From: an uncultured Eubacteriales bacterium
Lineage (GTDB): Bacteria > Bacillota > Clostridia > Christensenellales > Aristaeellaceae
DNA length: 64,000 nucleotides
Assembly (NCBI GenBank): GCA_902778055.1
Contig: CACYWL010000002.1
Span: 66,269-130,268 of the forward strand
Direction of reading: 5' to 3'
Of the stretch, positions 1 to 9,157 are shown piece after piece; position 1 is the stretch's first letter; the number at the start of each line of letters is the position of its first letter. Under the pieces are notes generated by a model, which worked only from the letters and a program-made list of their open reading frames with translations, had not been told where the DNA came from and searched no databases. The translations under genes and the position numbers were made by a program.

Positions 1-1
1 G

Positions 2-763
2 CTTTTCCGGATTCCCCGCCCCTGGCTGCTGGATCCGGAGATGGAAAGCCGCGTGGTTCCCTCCGCCCGGGAGTCCAATCTTCTCGGCGACGGGGCGGAC
101 GGCTGGTCCTTCCCCAGCGGGCATACCCTGATCAGTGTCGGCACCTACGGCGGCATGGCCCTCTGGTTCCGGCAGAAATGGCTCCGGATCGCCGGGATCG
201 TTCTGGCGGTGCTGGTTCCCTTCTCCCGCCTTTATCTGGGGGTGCACACGCCGGTGGATATCGTGGGCGGCGCGCTGCTGGCCCTGGCTGTGCTCTTTCT
301 GCTGAAGCCGCTTTTCACCGCGCCCGGGGACGCGAAGATCCACGCGGCGCTGGCCGGCGGCTTTGCCCTGTCCGTGATCGTGCTGATTCTGCTGTACGTG
401 ACCCGTCCCGCCGGGCTGGGAGAAGGGGATTCCGCCCTGTATGCCAGCGGCGTCAAGAACCTCTGGCAGCTGGTCGGCGCGACGCTGGCCGTCTGGCTGG
501 CCTTCGAGGTGGATACCCGGTGGACGCATTTTGAGGAGAAGGCGCCCCTGGCGGCGCAGCTCCTGAAGATCGCCGGCGGCAGCCTCATCGTGCTGGGGCT
601 TCAGGTCGGGGTGCAGAAGCTGCTGCACTACGAAAAGCCCATCACCGCGGACAACGTGACCCGGAACGGCATCATCGCCTGCCTGGCGAATTTCCTGGGG
701 CTCACCGGCGGCATGACTCTCTGGCCGATGGCCTTCCGCCGTCTTTCAAGAATTGGCAAATAA
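2..763 (+). CDS. PAP2-family membrane phosphatase, 5' end outside the window
   Basis: Integral-membrane phosphatase of the PAP2 superfamily, which hydrolyses lipid phosphates such as phosphatidic acid or undecaprenyl diphosphate. The open frame runs in from the window edge. An in-frame ATG at 41 exists, but the RPW stretch of the family lies before it, so 41 is not the likely start. The second signature PSGHT (about 25-29 codons after that ATG) and the third, SRLYLGVHTPVD, are intact and supply the catalytic histidines and aspartate. Several hydrophobic segments follow. The C-terminal half, past the catalytic core, is about 160 residues long with further membrane segments. It is the only plus-strand gene before 49 kb and converges on ybaK, sharing a hairpin terminator. 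The substrate cannot be read from the sequence. Confidence 0.85.
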   Translation, partial: LFRIPRPWLLDPEMESRVVPSARESNLLGDGADGWSFPSGHTLISVGTYGGMALWFRQKWLRIAGIVLAVLVPFSRLYLGVHTPVDIVGGALLALAVLFLLKPLFTAPGDAKIHAALAGGFALSVIVLILLYVTRPAGLGEGDSALYASGVKNLWQLVGATLAVWLAFEVDTRWTHFEEKAPLAAQLLKIAGGSLIVLGLQVGVQKLLHYEKPITADNVTRNGIIACLANFLGLTGGMTLWPMAFRRLSRIGK

Positions 764-795
764 GTACGGAACCGCTGGCCGGCGGTTCCTTCCAT

Positions 796-835
796 AAAAA
801 GGCCCGGGGGATCCTTGGATCCTCCCGGGCCTTTT
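796..835. terminator. bidirectional intrinsic terminator between PAP2 gene and ybaK
   Basis: A GC-rich inverted repeat (about 801-814 with 817-831) has five A residues on its left (796-800) and TTTT on its right (832-835). It can therefore end transcripts from both converging genes. Confidence 0.8.
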
Positions 836-854
836 CTTCTCCCCGGATGCTGCT

Positions 855-1331
855 TCAGGGCTCCTCCCTGCACAGATCCGCGAATCGGTAATTCAGAATC
901 CTTTTCAGCTCCGCCGGGGCGACCCGGACATGAAAGCCGATTTTTCCCGCGCTGAAAACGATCCATTCCCTTTTCTCCGCCGAAGCGTCCAGCCAGGTGG
1001 CGAAGGGCTTCTTCATGCCGATCGGGGAGCATCCGCCGTGGACATACCCGGTCAGGGGCAGCAGGTCCCTGGATTTCAGCATCTCGATGCTCTTCTCCCC
1101 GCTGGCCGCGGCGGCCTTTTTCAGGTCCAGCTCCCCGGCCGCGGGAATGACAAACACATAATGGGCGCCGCTGTGCCCCACGGTGACGAGGGTTTTGTAA
1201 ACCCCCGCGGGCTCCAGCCCCAGCCTTTCCGCGGCTTCCACGCCGCTGAGCGCCTCCGCGCTTTCATAGTGAAAGGCTTCAAAGGGGATCTTTTTCTGCG
1301 TCAGAAGGCGCATGACGTTCGTCTTTTCCAT
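855..1331 (-). CDS. ybaK: YbaK/EbsC-type aminoacyl-tRNA deacylase
   Basis: A 158-residue single-domain protein of the YbaK/ProX editing family, which hydrolyses mischarged Cys-tRNA(Pro) or Pro-tRNA type substrates in the cytosol. The family pattern is visible: the start VMRLLTQKKIPFE, the central YKTLV, the conserved lysine region ELDLKKAAAA, and the glycine-rich GYVHGGCSPIG near residues 94-104. Length is typical. It lies 16 bases downstream of tex with a modest GGGG ribosome site and is the last gene of the long unit starting near 10.6 kb. Which mischarged tRNA it edits (YbaK versus EbsC subgroup) is not decided. Confidence 0.9.
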   Translation of the reverse strand: MEKTNVMRLLTQKKIPFEAFHYESAEALSGVEAAERLGLEPAGVYKTLVTVGHSGAHYVFVIPAAGELDLKKAAAASGEKSIEMLKSRDLLPLTGYVHGGCSPIGMKKPFATWLDASAEKREWIVFSAGKIGFHVRVAPAELKRILNYRFADLCREEP

Positions 1332-1347
1332 CTTGTTTTTCCCCGGC

Positions 1348-3498
1348 TTACATTCTGTCCTTCACCATGGTCAGGGCGATCCGGTTCTTTTTCTGATCCA
1401 CGCTGACCACCCAGACCTTCACAATGTCCCCGACCTTCACGACCTCCGACGGATGCCGGATAAACCGCTCCGCCATCCGGGAGATGTGCACCAGCCCGTC
1501 CTGGTGAACGCCGATATCCACGAAGGCCCCGAAGTCGATCACGTTGCGCACCGTGCCGGTCAGCTCCATGCCCGGGGTCAGGTCCTTCATGTCCAGCACA
1601 TCCGTCCGGAGCACGGGCCTGGGCAGCTCGTCCCGGGGATCCCGGCCCGGCTTCCGCAGCTCGGCCAGAATATCCCGCAGGGTCGGCAGGCCGAGACCGG
1701 TTTCCTGCGCCAGCCGCTCCTCCCCGTAGGCCTTCGCCTTTTCTCCGATTTCCGGCAGTCCGCCCCTGGAAAGATCCTTCAGACCGTATCCCAGCCGCTC
1801 CAGAATCTGCCTGGCCGCGTCGTAGCTTTCCGGATGCACGCCGGTTGCGTCCAGGGGATTCCTGCTGTCCGCAACCCGAAGGAACCCGGCGCACTGCTCA
1901 AAGGCCCGCGGCCCGAGCTTGGGCACCTTTTTCAGCGCGGCACGGGTGGACAGGCCGTTTTCTTCCCGGTAGGCCACGATGTTCTTCGCCAGGGCCGGGC
2001 CGATGCCCGCCACATGGCTCAGGAGCTCGGCCGAGGCCGTGGAAAGCTCCACGCCCACCTGGTTCACGCACTGCTCCACCACCCCGTCGAGGGCTTTGGT
2101 CAGCTCGTTCTGCTTCAGGTCGTGCTGGTACTGGCCGACGCCGATCGCCTTCGGATCAATCTTCACCAGCTCCGCCAGCGGATCCTGCATGCGGCGGGCG
2201 ATCGACACCGCGCTGCGCTGGGTGACATCAAAATCCGGGAATTCCTCCGCGGCGAGCTTGCTCGCGGAATAGACGGAGGCGCCGGCTTCGCTGACGATCA
2301 TGTAGGCCGTCCCCGGCATCTCCGGCAGCAGGGAGGCGATAAACTGCTCGCTTTCCCGGCTCGCGGTGCCGTTGCCGATCGCGATCGCGGTAATCCCGTA
2401 TTTCCGGACAAAGCCCAGGATCAGCTGGGCCGCGGCCGCCTTTCCCCGCTCGTTGCCCGGCAGGGTAAAGTAGCCCACGCCCGTATCGAGCACCCGGCCG
2501 TTTTCATCGATCACGGCCAGCTTGCATCCGGTTCGGAATCCGGGATCCACGCCGAGCGTCACCTTTCCCTTGATCGGGGGCTGCATCAGAAGCTGGTGCA
2601 GGTTCTCGGAAAAAACCCGGATGGCGGAAACATTGGCCCGGTCCGTCAGATCATTCCGGATTTCCCGCTCCAGGGAAGGAAAGATCAGCCTGCTCCAGGC
2701 GTCCTCGCAGGCCTCGCCGACCTGCGCGGAGGAGGGGCTGCTGCCCCGCACATACGCCCTCCGGACGGCGGACACCGCCTTTTCCTCCGGCGCCTCCAGA
2801 GTGACCCGCAGGAACTCCTCCCGCTCTCCGCGGTTCACCGCCAGAATCCGGTGGGCCGCCATGGAGCGCACCGGCTCGGAAAAGTCGTAGTACATGCTGT
2901 AGACGCTGTCTTCCTCCTTGGCCGCCGCGGTCCGGAGAATGCCCTCCCGGTTCAGCAGCTCCCGGAGCTCCTTCCGGAGTCCCGCGTCGTCGCTGACGGT
3001 TTCGGCCAGGATATCCCGGGCTCCGGCCAGCGCGGCTTCCGCGTCCGGCACCTCTTTTTCCGCGCTGATATAGCGGGCGGCCTCCGCCGCCGGATCCTTC
3101 CCCGGCTGCTGAAGCATCAGCCAGAGCGCCAGCGGCTCCAGCCCCCGCTCCTTCGCGATGGTGGCGCGGGTGCGGCGCTTGGGCCGGAAGGGGCGGTAAA
3201 TGTCCTCCAGCTCGCTGAGCGTGGCGGCCGCGCTCATCTGCGCGGAAAGCTCCGGGGTCAGCACCCCCAGCTCCGTCAGGCTCTTCTCGATCTCTCCCCG
3301 GCGCTTGTCCAGATTCCGCAGGTATTCCAGCCTTTCCGCCATCTCCCGCAGCACCTGGTCATCCAGCGATCCCGTGGCCTCCTTGCGGTACCGCGCAATA
3401 AACGGAATCGTGTTTCCCGCGTCCAGCAGCTCCGTCGCCGCGCGAACCTGCTGCGGGCGCAGGGAAAACTCCCGCGCAAGCAATTCACTGTAATCCAT
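1348..3498 (-). CDS. tex: Tex family S1 RNA-binding protein
   Basis: A 716-residue transcription accessory protein of the Tex family, which binds nucleic acid and affects transcription and stress tolerance. The order of parts is canonical: N-terminal helical region (ARYRKEATGSLDD), YqgF/RNase H-like domain (LGVDPGFRTGCKLAVID), helix-hairpin-helix block (HVAGIGPALAKNIVAYRE), and a C-terminal S1 domain (about 640-712, with DFGAFVDIGVHQDGLVHIS). Full length, no break. It starts 29 bases after the ABC ATPase gene, so it is probably co-transcribed with it and with dnaE. Confidence 0.95.
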   Translation of the reverse strand: MDYSELLAREFSLRPQQVRAATELLDAGNTIPFIARYRKEATGSLDDQVLREMAERLEYLRNLDKRRGEIEKSLTELGVLTPELSAQMSAAATLSELEDIYRPFRPKRRTRATIAKERGLEPLALWLMLQQPGKDPAAEAARYISAEKEVPDAEAALAGARDILAETVSDDAGLRKELRELLNREGILRTAAAKEEDSVYSMYYDFSEPVRSMAAHRILAVNRGEREEFLRVTLEAPEEKAVSAVRRAYVRGSSPSSAQVGEACEDAWSRLIFPSLEREIRNDLTDRANVSAIRVFSENLHQLLMQPPIKGKVTLGVDPGFRTGCKLAVIDENGRVLDTGVGYFTLPGNERGKAAAAQLILGFVRKYGITAIAIGNGTASRESEQFIASLLPEMPGTAYMIVSEAGASVYSASKLAAEEFPDFDVTQRSAVSIARRMQDPLAELVKIDPKAIGVGQYQHDLKQNELTKALDGVVEQCVNQVGVELSTASAELLSHVAGIGPALAKNIVAYREENGLSTRAALKKVPKLGPRAFEQCAGFLRVADSRNPLDATGVHPESYDAARQILERLGYGLKDLSRGGLPEIGEKAKAYGEERLAQETGLGLPTLRDILAELRKPGRDPRDELPRPVLRTDVLDMKDLTPGMELTGTVRNVIDFGAFVDIGVHQDGLVHISRMAERFIRHPSEVVKVGDIVKVWVVSVDQKKNRIALTMVKDRM

Positions 3499-3527
3499 CC
3501 TGTTTTCCGTTCCTTCCTCTTCGTCCT

Positions 3528-4478
3528 TTATCCGGCCGTCGCCTCGAGAAACACGGTCTCCAGATCGTCCTTCTCGGCGGTCAGGCGGCGGATCGGGGCA
3601 TCCATCGCCGCGAAAAGATGAAACAGCTGATCGGTCAGCCGGCCCCGTTCGTCCTCCGCTTTCCCCGTGATTCTCAGCTCGGTGACGCCTTTTTCCTCTG
3701 CCGGAAGCTTCTCCGCCTTCTGGACGCAGCCGATGCTCCGGACGGCCGTCAGCAGCTCCTGCTCGTTTCCCACAGCGCTGACCCGGAGCCGGATTCTTCC
3801 CTCATGCTCCCCGCTTTTCAGGTCAAAGGAGCGGATCAGCCGGCCTTCATGCAGGATCAGCGCGCTGTCGCACAGCTGCTGAACCTCACTGAGAATGTGG
3901 CTGGAAAAAAGAATGGTGTGCTCCTTTCCCAGGGCCCGGATCAGCTCGCGGATCTCGACGACCTGCATCGGATCCAGGCCGACCGTCGGCTCGTCCAGAA
4001 TCAGAACCTCCGGATTGCCGCAAAGTGCCTGCGCGATTCCGACCCGTTGGCGGTAGCCCTTGCTCAGGTGCCCGATCAACCGCTCCCGGACCTCCGTCAG
4101 CGAGCAGAGCTCCGCGATCTCCGCCACGTGCCTTTCCCGCTCCCGGGGCAGCACCTCCCGCAGATCGCAGACGAATTTCAGGTACTCCCGCACCGTCATT
4201 TCGTCGTACAGCGGCGGCTTTTCCGGCAGATATCCCAGAAGCCGCTTGCATTCCCTGGGAAAGCGCAGCATATCCATCCCGTTCACCGTGACCCGCCCCT
4301 CATCCGGCGGGAAATAGCCGGTCATCAGATTCAGCGCGGTCGTCTTTCCGGCGCCGTTCCGTCCCAGGAGGCCGGTAATCCGGCCCTTTTCCGCTTCAAA
4401 GGACACATCCCTCAGGGCGGTGATCCGTCCGTATCTTTTGGTTGCATGCTCCAGTGCGATCATTGCTTTCTCCGTCAT
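3528..4478 (-). CDS. ABC transporter ATP-binding protein (export type, partner not nearby)
   Basis: A 316-residue ABC ATPase of the drug/antibiotic/gliding (CcmA/GldA-like) type. Walker A (GRNGAGKTT), signature (LSKGYRQRVG) and Walker B (VLILDEPTVGLDP) are intact, with the switch histidine in FSSHIL. Residues after about 220 form an accessory C-terminal domain as in exporter ATPases. Its ATG shares an ATGA with the dnaE stop, so translation is probably coupled. No permease gene accompanies it: dnaE is upstream and tex downstream. The substrate is unknown. Confidence 0.88.
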   Translation of the reverse strand: MTEKAMIALEHATKRYGRITALRDVSFEAEKGRITGLLGRNGAGKTTALNLMTGYFPPDEGRVTVNGMDMLRFPRECKRLLGYLPEKPPLYDEMTVREYLKFVCDLREVLPRERERHVAEIAELCSLTEVRERLIGHLSKGYRQRVGIAQALCGNPEVLILDEPTVGLDPMQVVEIRELIRALGKEHTILFSSHILSEVQQLCDSALILHEGRLIRSFDLKSGEHEGRIRLRVSAVGNEQELLTAVRSIGCVQKAEKLPAEEKGVTELRITGKAEDERGRLTDQLFHLFAAMDAPIRRLTAEKDDLETVFLEATAG

Positions 4479-7400
4479 TCCTTCAGTACGACATTGGCCT
4501 CGCCCAGCTCCTCCCGCAGGCGCCGCAGCGAGCTTTCGCTTCCGTCGCTCCAGTGATCCCGCGGACAGAGCAGCGTGATCTTTTCCTCCGGAAGATGCAT
4601 GTAAACGGGAATCTCCCCCGCGCCCAGCGCCAGGAGAGCGCTCGCCCGGTCCATCTGCTTCCGCTCCAGGCGCAGGAAGAGCTTTTTCCTTGCTTCCGCC
4701 GCCTGGCGGGCCTCCGTGCGGCCCTCCGTCCCCGCGGGGACGTCTTTCCGCTCCGCGGAGGCTTCCTTTTTCTTCTGCCAGTCCTCGATCCGGCAGATGG
4801 ATTCCACAATCAGCTTGGGCTCCTCCTCCTCCCGCACCGAGAGGCGTCCGGAGAGCACGGCGATCTCATCCTCCTGCAGCAGCGCCTGATAGCGCTCATA
4901 GACCCGCGGAAAGACCAGGCACTCGATCTGTCCCGTCAGGTCCTCCAGGGTGGCGAAGGCCATGTAGTCCCCCTTCTTGGTGGACTTTCCCTTCACGGCC
5001 GTCAGGATTCCGCCCATTTCCACCTGCTGTCCGTCCAGGCTCATCCCCCGGTCCGGGCTTTCGGAAAGCTCCTCCGCCCGGGCGGAGGAGAAGCTCATCT
5101 CCTTCATGACCTGCTGCCAGTCATCCAGGGGATGGCCGGTCATGTACACGCCGGTGGCTTCCTTTTCCATCTGCAGCTTGGCCCGCAGCGGGCAGTCCGG
5201 CGCCTCCGGATAGGTCAGGGTATCCTCGAACAGGCTTTCTCCCGGCGCGTCGCCGAACATGTCGAAAAGGCTGACCTGCCCGGCCACGTTTTTCTTCCGC
5301 TCGTTCTGGTTGGACTCCATCGCCCGCTCGTAGATCATCAGCATCTGCGGGCGGTTCGCGCCCAGGCCGTCAAAAGCGCCGGCCCGGATCAGGCTTTCCA
5401 CCACCCGCTTGTTGCATTCGGCGGTGTCGATCCTCCGGCAGAAGTCGAACAGATCCCTGTAGGGGACTCTTTCCCGCTCCCGGACGATCGCCCGGACCGC
5501 GTTCTCCCCGACCGCCTTCACCGCGCCCAGGCCGAAGCGAATGGCCGGCTGTTCCCTGTTTTCAAGGTCCACCGTAAACTTCCAGCGGCTGCGGTTGATG
5601 TCCGGCGGCAGGACGGGAATCCCCCGTCCCCGGCAGTACTGAATGTATCCCGCAATCTTTCCCGCGTTTCCGTAGACGCTGTTCAGCATGGCCGCCATGA
5701 ACTGCACCGGATAGTACCGTTTCAGCCACGCGGTCTGCATGGCGACGACGCTGTAGGCCGCGGCATGGCTCTTGTTGAAGGCGTAGCTCGCGAAGGAGAT
5801 CATTTCATCGTAGATTTCGTTCGCGATGTTCTCCGGAACCCCGTTGCGGACGCAGCCCGGCACCTTCACCTCGCCGTCCTCGACCAGGCCGTGGACAAAG
5901 ATTTCCCGCTCCTGGTCCATGACCTTGTGCTTCTTTTTCGCCATCGCCCGGCGCACCAGATCGCTCCGCCCGTAGCTGTATCCCGCCAGGTCGCGCACAA
6001 TCTGCATCACCTGCTCCTGATACACCATGCACCCGTAGGTCACGTCCAGGATCGGCCGCAGCTTTTCGGTCCTGTAGCGGACCGAGCTCATATCCTGCTT
6101 CCCGGCAATATACCGGGGAATGGATTCCATGGGCCCCGGGCGGTACAGGGAGATTGCGGCGATGATATCCTCAAAGCAGCCCGGCTTCATGCTCGTCAGG
6201 AAGGAGGTCATGCCGCTGCCTTCCAGCTGGAACACGCCCTCCGTATCCCCCTGGCAGATCATGTCATACACCGCGGGGTCATCCATCGGAATATCCTCCG
6301 GCTTCATCTCCACGCCGATCTCGCGCATCAGATCCAGGGTGTCCCGGATCACCGTCAGCGTCCGGAGGCCGAGGAAGTCCATTTTCAGCAGTCCCAGCCG
6401 TTCGATGGTCCCCATGGGATACTGGGTGGTAATGACCTCGTCATTCCGCTGCAGCGGGACATATTCCACGACGGGTTTCCCGGTGATCAGCACCCCCGCC
6501 GCGTGGGTGGAGGCATGCCTCGGCATTCCCTCAAGCGTCATGGCGGTATCGATGAGCTGCCTGACCTTCGGGTTCTCCTCCGTCATCTGGCGAAGCAGGG
6601 GGCTCAGGGTCAGCGCCTTCTGCAGCGTCATGTTCAGCTCAAAGGGGATCGCCTTGGCCACGGCGTCCGTCTCCTGATAGCTCATGCCCATCACCCGGCC
6701 CACGTCGCGCACGACGCCCTTGGCCGCCATGGTGCCGAAGGTGATGATCTGGCTCACGTGATCCGAGCCGTATTTTCTCGCCACATAATCGATGACTTCC
6801 TGCCTGCGCTCGTAGCAGAAATCGACGTCAATATCCGGCATGGTCACCCGTTCCGGATTCAGGAAGCGCTCGAACAGCAGCTGGTATTTCAGCGGATCCA
6901 GCATCGTGATTCCCAGGCTGTAGGCCACTATGGAGCCGGCGCCGCTGCCCCGCCCCGGTCCGACCATGATTCCCTGGCTCTTCGCGTAATGGATAAAGTC
7001 CCAGACGATCAGGAAATAGTCCACAAAGCCCATCTGGACGATCGTATTCAGCTCATATTCCAGCCGTTTCCAGGGCTCATCCCCCGGCGCGGCATCCGGA
7101 TAGCGCTTCTCGATGCCCTCCCGGCAGAGCCGGCGCAGCATCTGCTCCGCGGTTTCCCCGCCGGGAACGGGATATCTGGGAAGACGGGTCTTGCCGAATT
7201 CGAAGGAGACATTGCACCGGTCGGCGATCACCTGCGTGTTTTCAAGGGCGTCGGGCACCTGGCTGAACAGCTCCCGCATCTCCGCCTCGCTCTTGACGTA
7301 CAGCTCCCCGGTCTCCATGCGCATGCGCCGGTCATCCTCCAGGTTTTTCCCTGTCTGGATGCACATCAGCACCTCCTGGGCGTCCGCGTCCTTCCGCTCC

Positions 7401-8020
7401 AGATAGTGGCAGTCGTTCGTCGCCACCAGGGGAACGTCCATCTCCCGGGCCAGGCCGATCAGCTGGGGCAGGACGGTTTTTTCGTCCCGGAGCCCGTGGT
7501 CCATGATTTCGATATAGAAATGATCCTTCCCGAAGATCTCCTGCATCTCCCGCACGTAGGCACGGGCGCTTTCCATCTGGCCGTTCAGCAGCATTTTGGG
7601 CAGGTCCCCGCTCAGGCAGGCGGTCAGGCAGATCAGTCCCTCATGATGCTCCCGGATCAGCCGGTAGTCCATCCGCGGCTTGTAGTAGTAGCCGGTGATG
7701 AACGCCTCGCTGGAAAGCTTCATCAGGTTCTGATACCCGGTGTTGTTTTCGCACAGCAGAATCAGATGGCTGTTCTCCCGGCCGGCGGGGCTCCGGTCCG
7801 TCCGGTCCCGGCAGACATACCCCTCCATGCCGATGATGGGCTTGATCCCGGCCTCCGTCATGGCCGTATAAAAATCGATGGCGCCGTACATGGCTCCGTG
7901 ATCCGTCACGGCACAGGAGGTCATGCCCAGCGCCTTCAGCCGTTCCACCAGCGCGGGAATCCGGCAGGCTCCGTCCAGCAGGCTGTATTCCGTATGCAGA
8001 TGCAGATGCGTAAAACTCAT
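4475..8020 (-). CDS. dnaE: DNA polymerase III alpha subunit (DnaE1 type)
   Basis: The 1181-residue replicative polymerase subunit. The N-terminal PHP domain begins FTHLHLHTEYSLLDGA with its metal-binding histidines. The polymerase core shows PGRGSGAGS and the catalytic aspartates in PDIDVDF, with the later KMDFLGL motif. An OB-fold region with a nucleic-acid-binding type beta barrel lies around residue 990-1070. No proofreading exonuclease insert is present, so this is DnaE and not PolC. Its ATG overlaps the stop of the upstream small secreted-protein gene by four bases (ATGA), and its stop overlaps the ABC ATPase start the same way, giving a tightly coupled trio. Confidence 0.97.
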   Translation of the reverse strand: MSFTHLHLHTEYSLLDGACRIPALVERLKALGMTSCAVTDHGAMYGAIDFYTAMTEAGIKPIIGMEGYVCRDRTDRSPAGRENSHLILLCENNTGYQNLMKLSSEAFITGYYYKPRMDYRLIREHHEGLICLTACLSGDLPKMLLNGQMESARAYVREMQEIFGKDHFYIEIMDHGLRDEKTVLPQLIGLAREMDVPLVATNDCHYLERKDADAQEVLMCIQTGKNLEDDRRMRMETGELYVKSEAEMRELFSQVPDALENTQVIADRCNVSFEFGKTRLPRYPVPGGETAEQMLRRLCREGIEKRYPDAAPGDEPWKRLEYELNTIVQMGFVDYFLIVWDFIHYAKSQGIMVGPGRGSGAGSIVAYSLGITMLDPLKYQLLFERFLNPERVTMPDIDVDFCYERRQEVIDYVARKYGSDHVSQIITFGTMAAKGVVRDVGRVMGMSYQETDAVAKAIPFELNMTLQKALTLSPLLRQMTEENPKVRQLIDTAMTLEGMPRHASTHAAGVLITGKPVVEYVPLQRNDEVITTQYPMGTIERLGLLKMDFLGLRTLTVIRDTLDLMREIGVEMKPEDIPMDDPAVYDMICQGDTEGVFQLEGSGMTSFLTSMKPGCFEDIIAAISLYRPGPMESIPRYIAGKQDMSSVRYRTEKLRPILDVTYGCMVYQEQVMQIVRDLAGYSYGRSDLVRRAMAKKKHKVMDQEREIFVHGLVEDGEVKVPGCVRNGVPENIANEIYDEMISFASYAFNKSHAAAYSVVAMQTAWLKRYYPVQFMAAMLNSVYGNAGKIAGYIQYCRGRGIPVLPPDINRSRWKFTVDLENREQPAIRFGLGAVKAVGENAVRAIVRERERVPYRDLFDFCRRIDTAECNKRVVESLIRAGAFDGLGANRPQMLMIYERAMESNQNERKKNVAGQVSLFDMFGDAPGESLFEDTLTYPEAPDCPLRAKLQMEKEATGVYMTGHPLDDWQQVMKEMSFSSARAEELSESPDRGMSLDGQQVEMGGILTAVKGKSTKKGDYMAFATLEDLTGQIECLVFPRVYERYQALLQEDEIAVLSGRLSVREEEEPKLIVESICRIEDWQKKKEASAERKDVPAGTEGRTEARQAAEARKKLFLRLERKQMDRASALLALGAGEIPVYMHLPEEKITLLCPRDHWSDGSESSLRRLREELGEANVVLKE

Positions 8021-8484
8021 TGATGAATACTCTCCATGATGCTTTCCGTCAGATCCATGGCTCCCTGGGAGGAATAGAAGAAGGAGATTTCCACCATGAT
8101 GCCGTCCTTCACGTAGCTGTATCCGAGACAGGGAGCCTGATCCGCCGGATCCTGGTCCTGGAAGACGAGCATCGTTTCTCCCCCCACCTCCCGGAGCTGG
8201 GCGTTCAGTCCCGCGTTCGTCATGGCCTCGGCCAGATCCTGCACGGTCGCCTGCCCTGCGTCATAGGCAAAGACCAGCATCTCCAGATCCGGCGGCATCA
8301 GGAAAATGCCCTTCAGATCCTTTTCGTCCTCCGCGGGCTCCTGGTATTCCATGCCCTCGGGAAGCGTAAGCCGGTGCTGTCCGTCCGGCAGTATGATCTC
8401 CGTGCTCTCTCCCAGGGCCCCTCCGGCCAGCAGCACCGCAGCCGCCAGCATGATCGCCGCAGTCCTTCCGAATCCGCTTCTCAT
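8017..8484 (-). CDS. small secreted protein of unknown function
   Basis: A 155-residue protein with a clear signal peptide (hydrophobic segment about residues 9-24, cleavage probably after ALG). The mature part of about 130 residues is acidic and looks globular. I do not recognise a family. It could be a small exported domain resembling PsbP- or DUF-type alpha/beta proteins (inference only). There is no lipobox cysteine. It sits between the HTH gene and dnaE, overlapping dnaE by four bases. The link to replication is probably only operon order. It is a real gene, given its signal peptide, typical codon use and coupled position. Confidence 0.75.
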   Translation of the reverse strand: MRSGFGRTAAIMLAAAVLLAGGALGESTEIILPDGQHRLTLPEGMEYQEPAEDEKDLKGIFLMPPDLEMLVFAYDAGQATVQDLAEAMTNAGLNAQLREVGGETMLVFQDQDPADQAPCLGYSYVKDGIMVEISFFYSSQGAMDLTESIMESIHQ

Positions 8485-8527
8485 TTTCTTTTCCTCCCTG
8501 TTCCGGTTCCTGCCTCCGCGTTTCCTT

Positions 8528-8548
8528 CCGCGGGGTTTCTCCCCGCGG
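8528..8548. other. intercistronic hairpin without T-tract
   Basis: A perfect 8-bp inverted repeat CCGCGGGG/CCCCGCGG with a 5-base loop sits in the 85-base gap between the HTH gene and the small secreted protein. No T-run follows on the minus strand, so it is more likely an RNA-processing or stability element than a terminator. Confidence 0.45.
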
Positions 8549-8569
8549 GACGCCGCCTTTTCCCGCAGC

Positions 8570-9085
8570 TCAGCCCTGATTCAGGCTGCCGTCCTCCGAG
8601 GCGGCCTCCTCCAGTTCCCCCTGCGCCAGGCGTTCCTCGATCCACAGCTGCAGCGTGGAAACCGCCAGCTGCAGCCGGTCCAGCTCGTCCCTGATCTCTC
8701 CGAAATCCTCATACTCGTCCCTGGAAACCTCGCCGTCCTCCGCGATTTCCAGCAGCCGGTCCCGGTACTGGTTCAGCCTGCGCAGGCCGTTGAGCGTTTC
8801 CACCACAATCTGCACCAGCTCCTTGCTCTCCACCCGCGGCGTCCGTCCCTTGCCGATCGGGCATTCCTGGCTGCAGTAATAGTTGCAGAGCCCGGGCATC
8901 CTGTAGGCCTCCGCCATCAGCCGGACATCCTCCGGCCGGATCTGAACCCGGTCGTTCTCGATCTTTTCGATCCTCTCCGCGGAAAAGCCCGGAATCAGCT
9001 CCGCCGCCTTTTCCCTCGTCAGGCCCAGCTCCTCCCGGGTCGTCTGATAGATGCTCTTGTTTTCCTTGATCGATTTCCTGCCCAT
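8570..9085 (-). CDS. XRE-like helix-turn-helix protein with cysteine motif
   Basis: 171 residues. The first 70 look like an XRE/Cro-type HTH domain (TREELGLTREKAAELIPGFS, then RIEKIENDRVQIRPEDV). Then comes a cysteine cluster (LCNYYCSQECPIG, about 66-78) that could bind metal. The C-terminal half is predicted helical and acidic (about 85-160), suitable for oligomerisation. The start is supported by GGGAGGAG nine bases upstream. It follows the secreted C39-like gene in the same unit. Role: probably a DNA-binding regulator, but no target can be named. Confidence 0.75.
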   Translation of the reverse strand: MGRKSIKENKSIYQTTREELGLTREKAAELIPGFSAERIEKIENDRVQIRPEDVRLMAEAYRMPGLCNYYCSQECPIGKGRTPRVESKELVQIVVETLNGLRRLNQYRDRLLEIAEDGEVSRDEYEDFGEIRDELDRLQLAVSTLQLWIEERLAQGELEEAASEDGSLNQG

Positions 9086-9157
9086 GCCGCTTTGCTCCTC
9101 CCGTGCCTCCGCCGGTTTCCCGCGGCTCCGCGGGCCGCTTCCCTCCGGCCGGAGGTC

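Noticed and set aside
4442-8023. A 1193-codon open frame on the plus strand opposite dnaE
   Set aside because: It is a mirror of dnaE caused by high GC in third codon positions: the translation is His/Leu/Gln/Arg-rich with no motif and no ribosome site.
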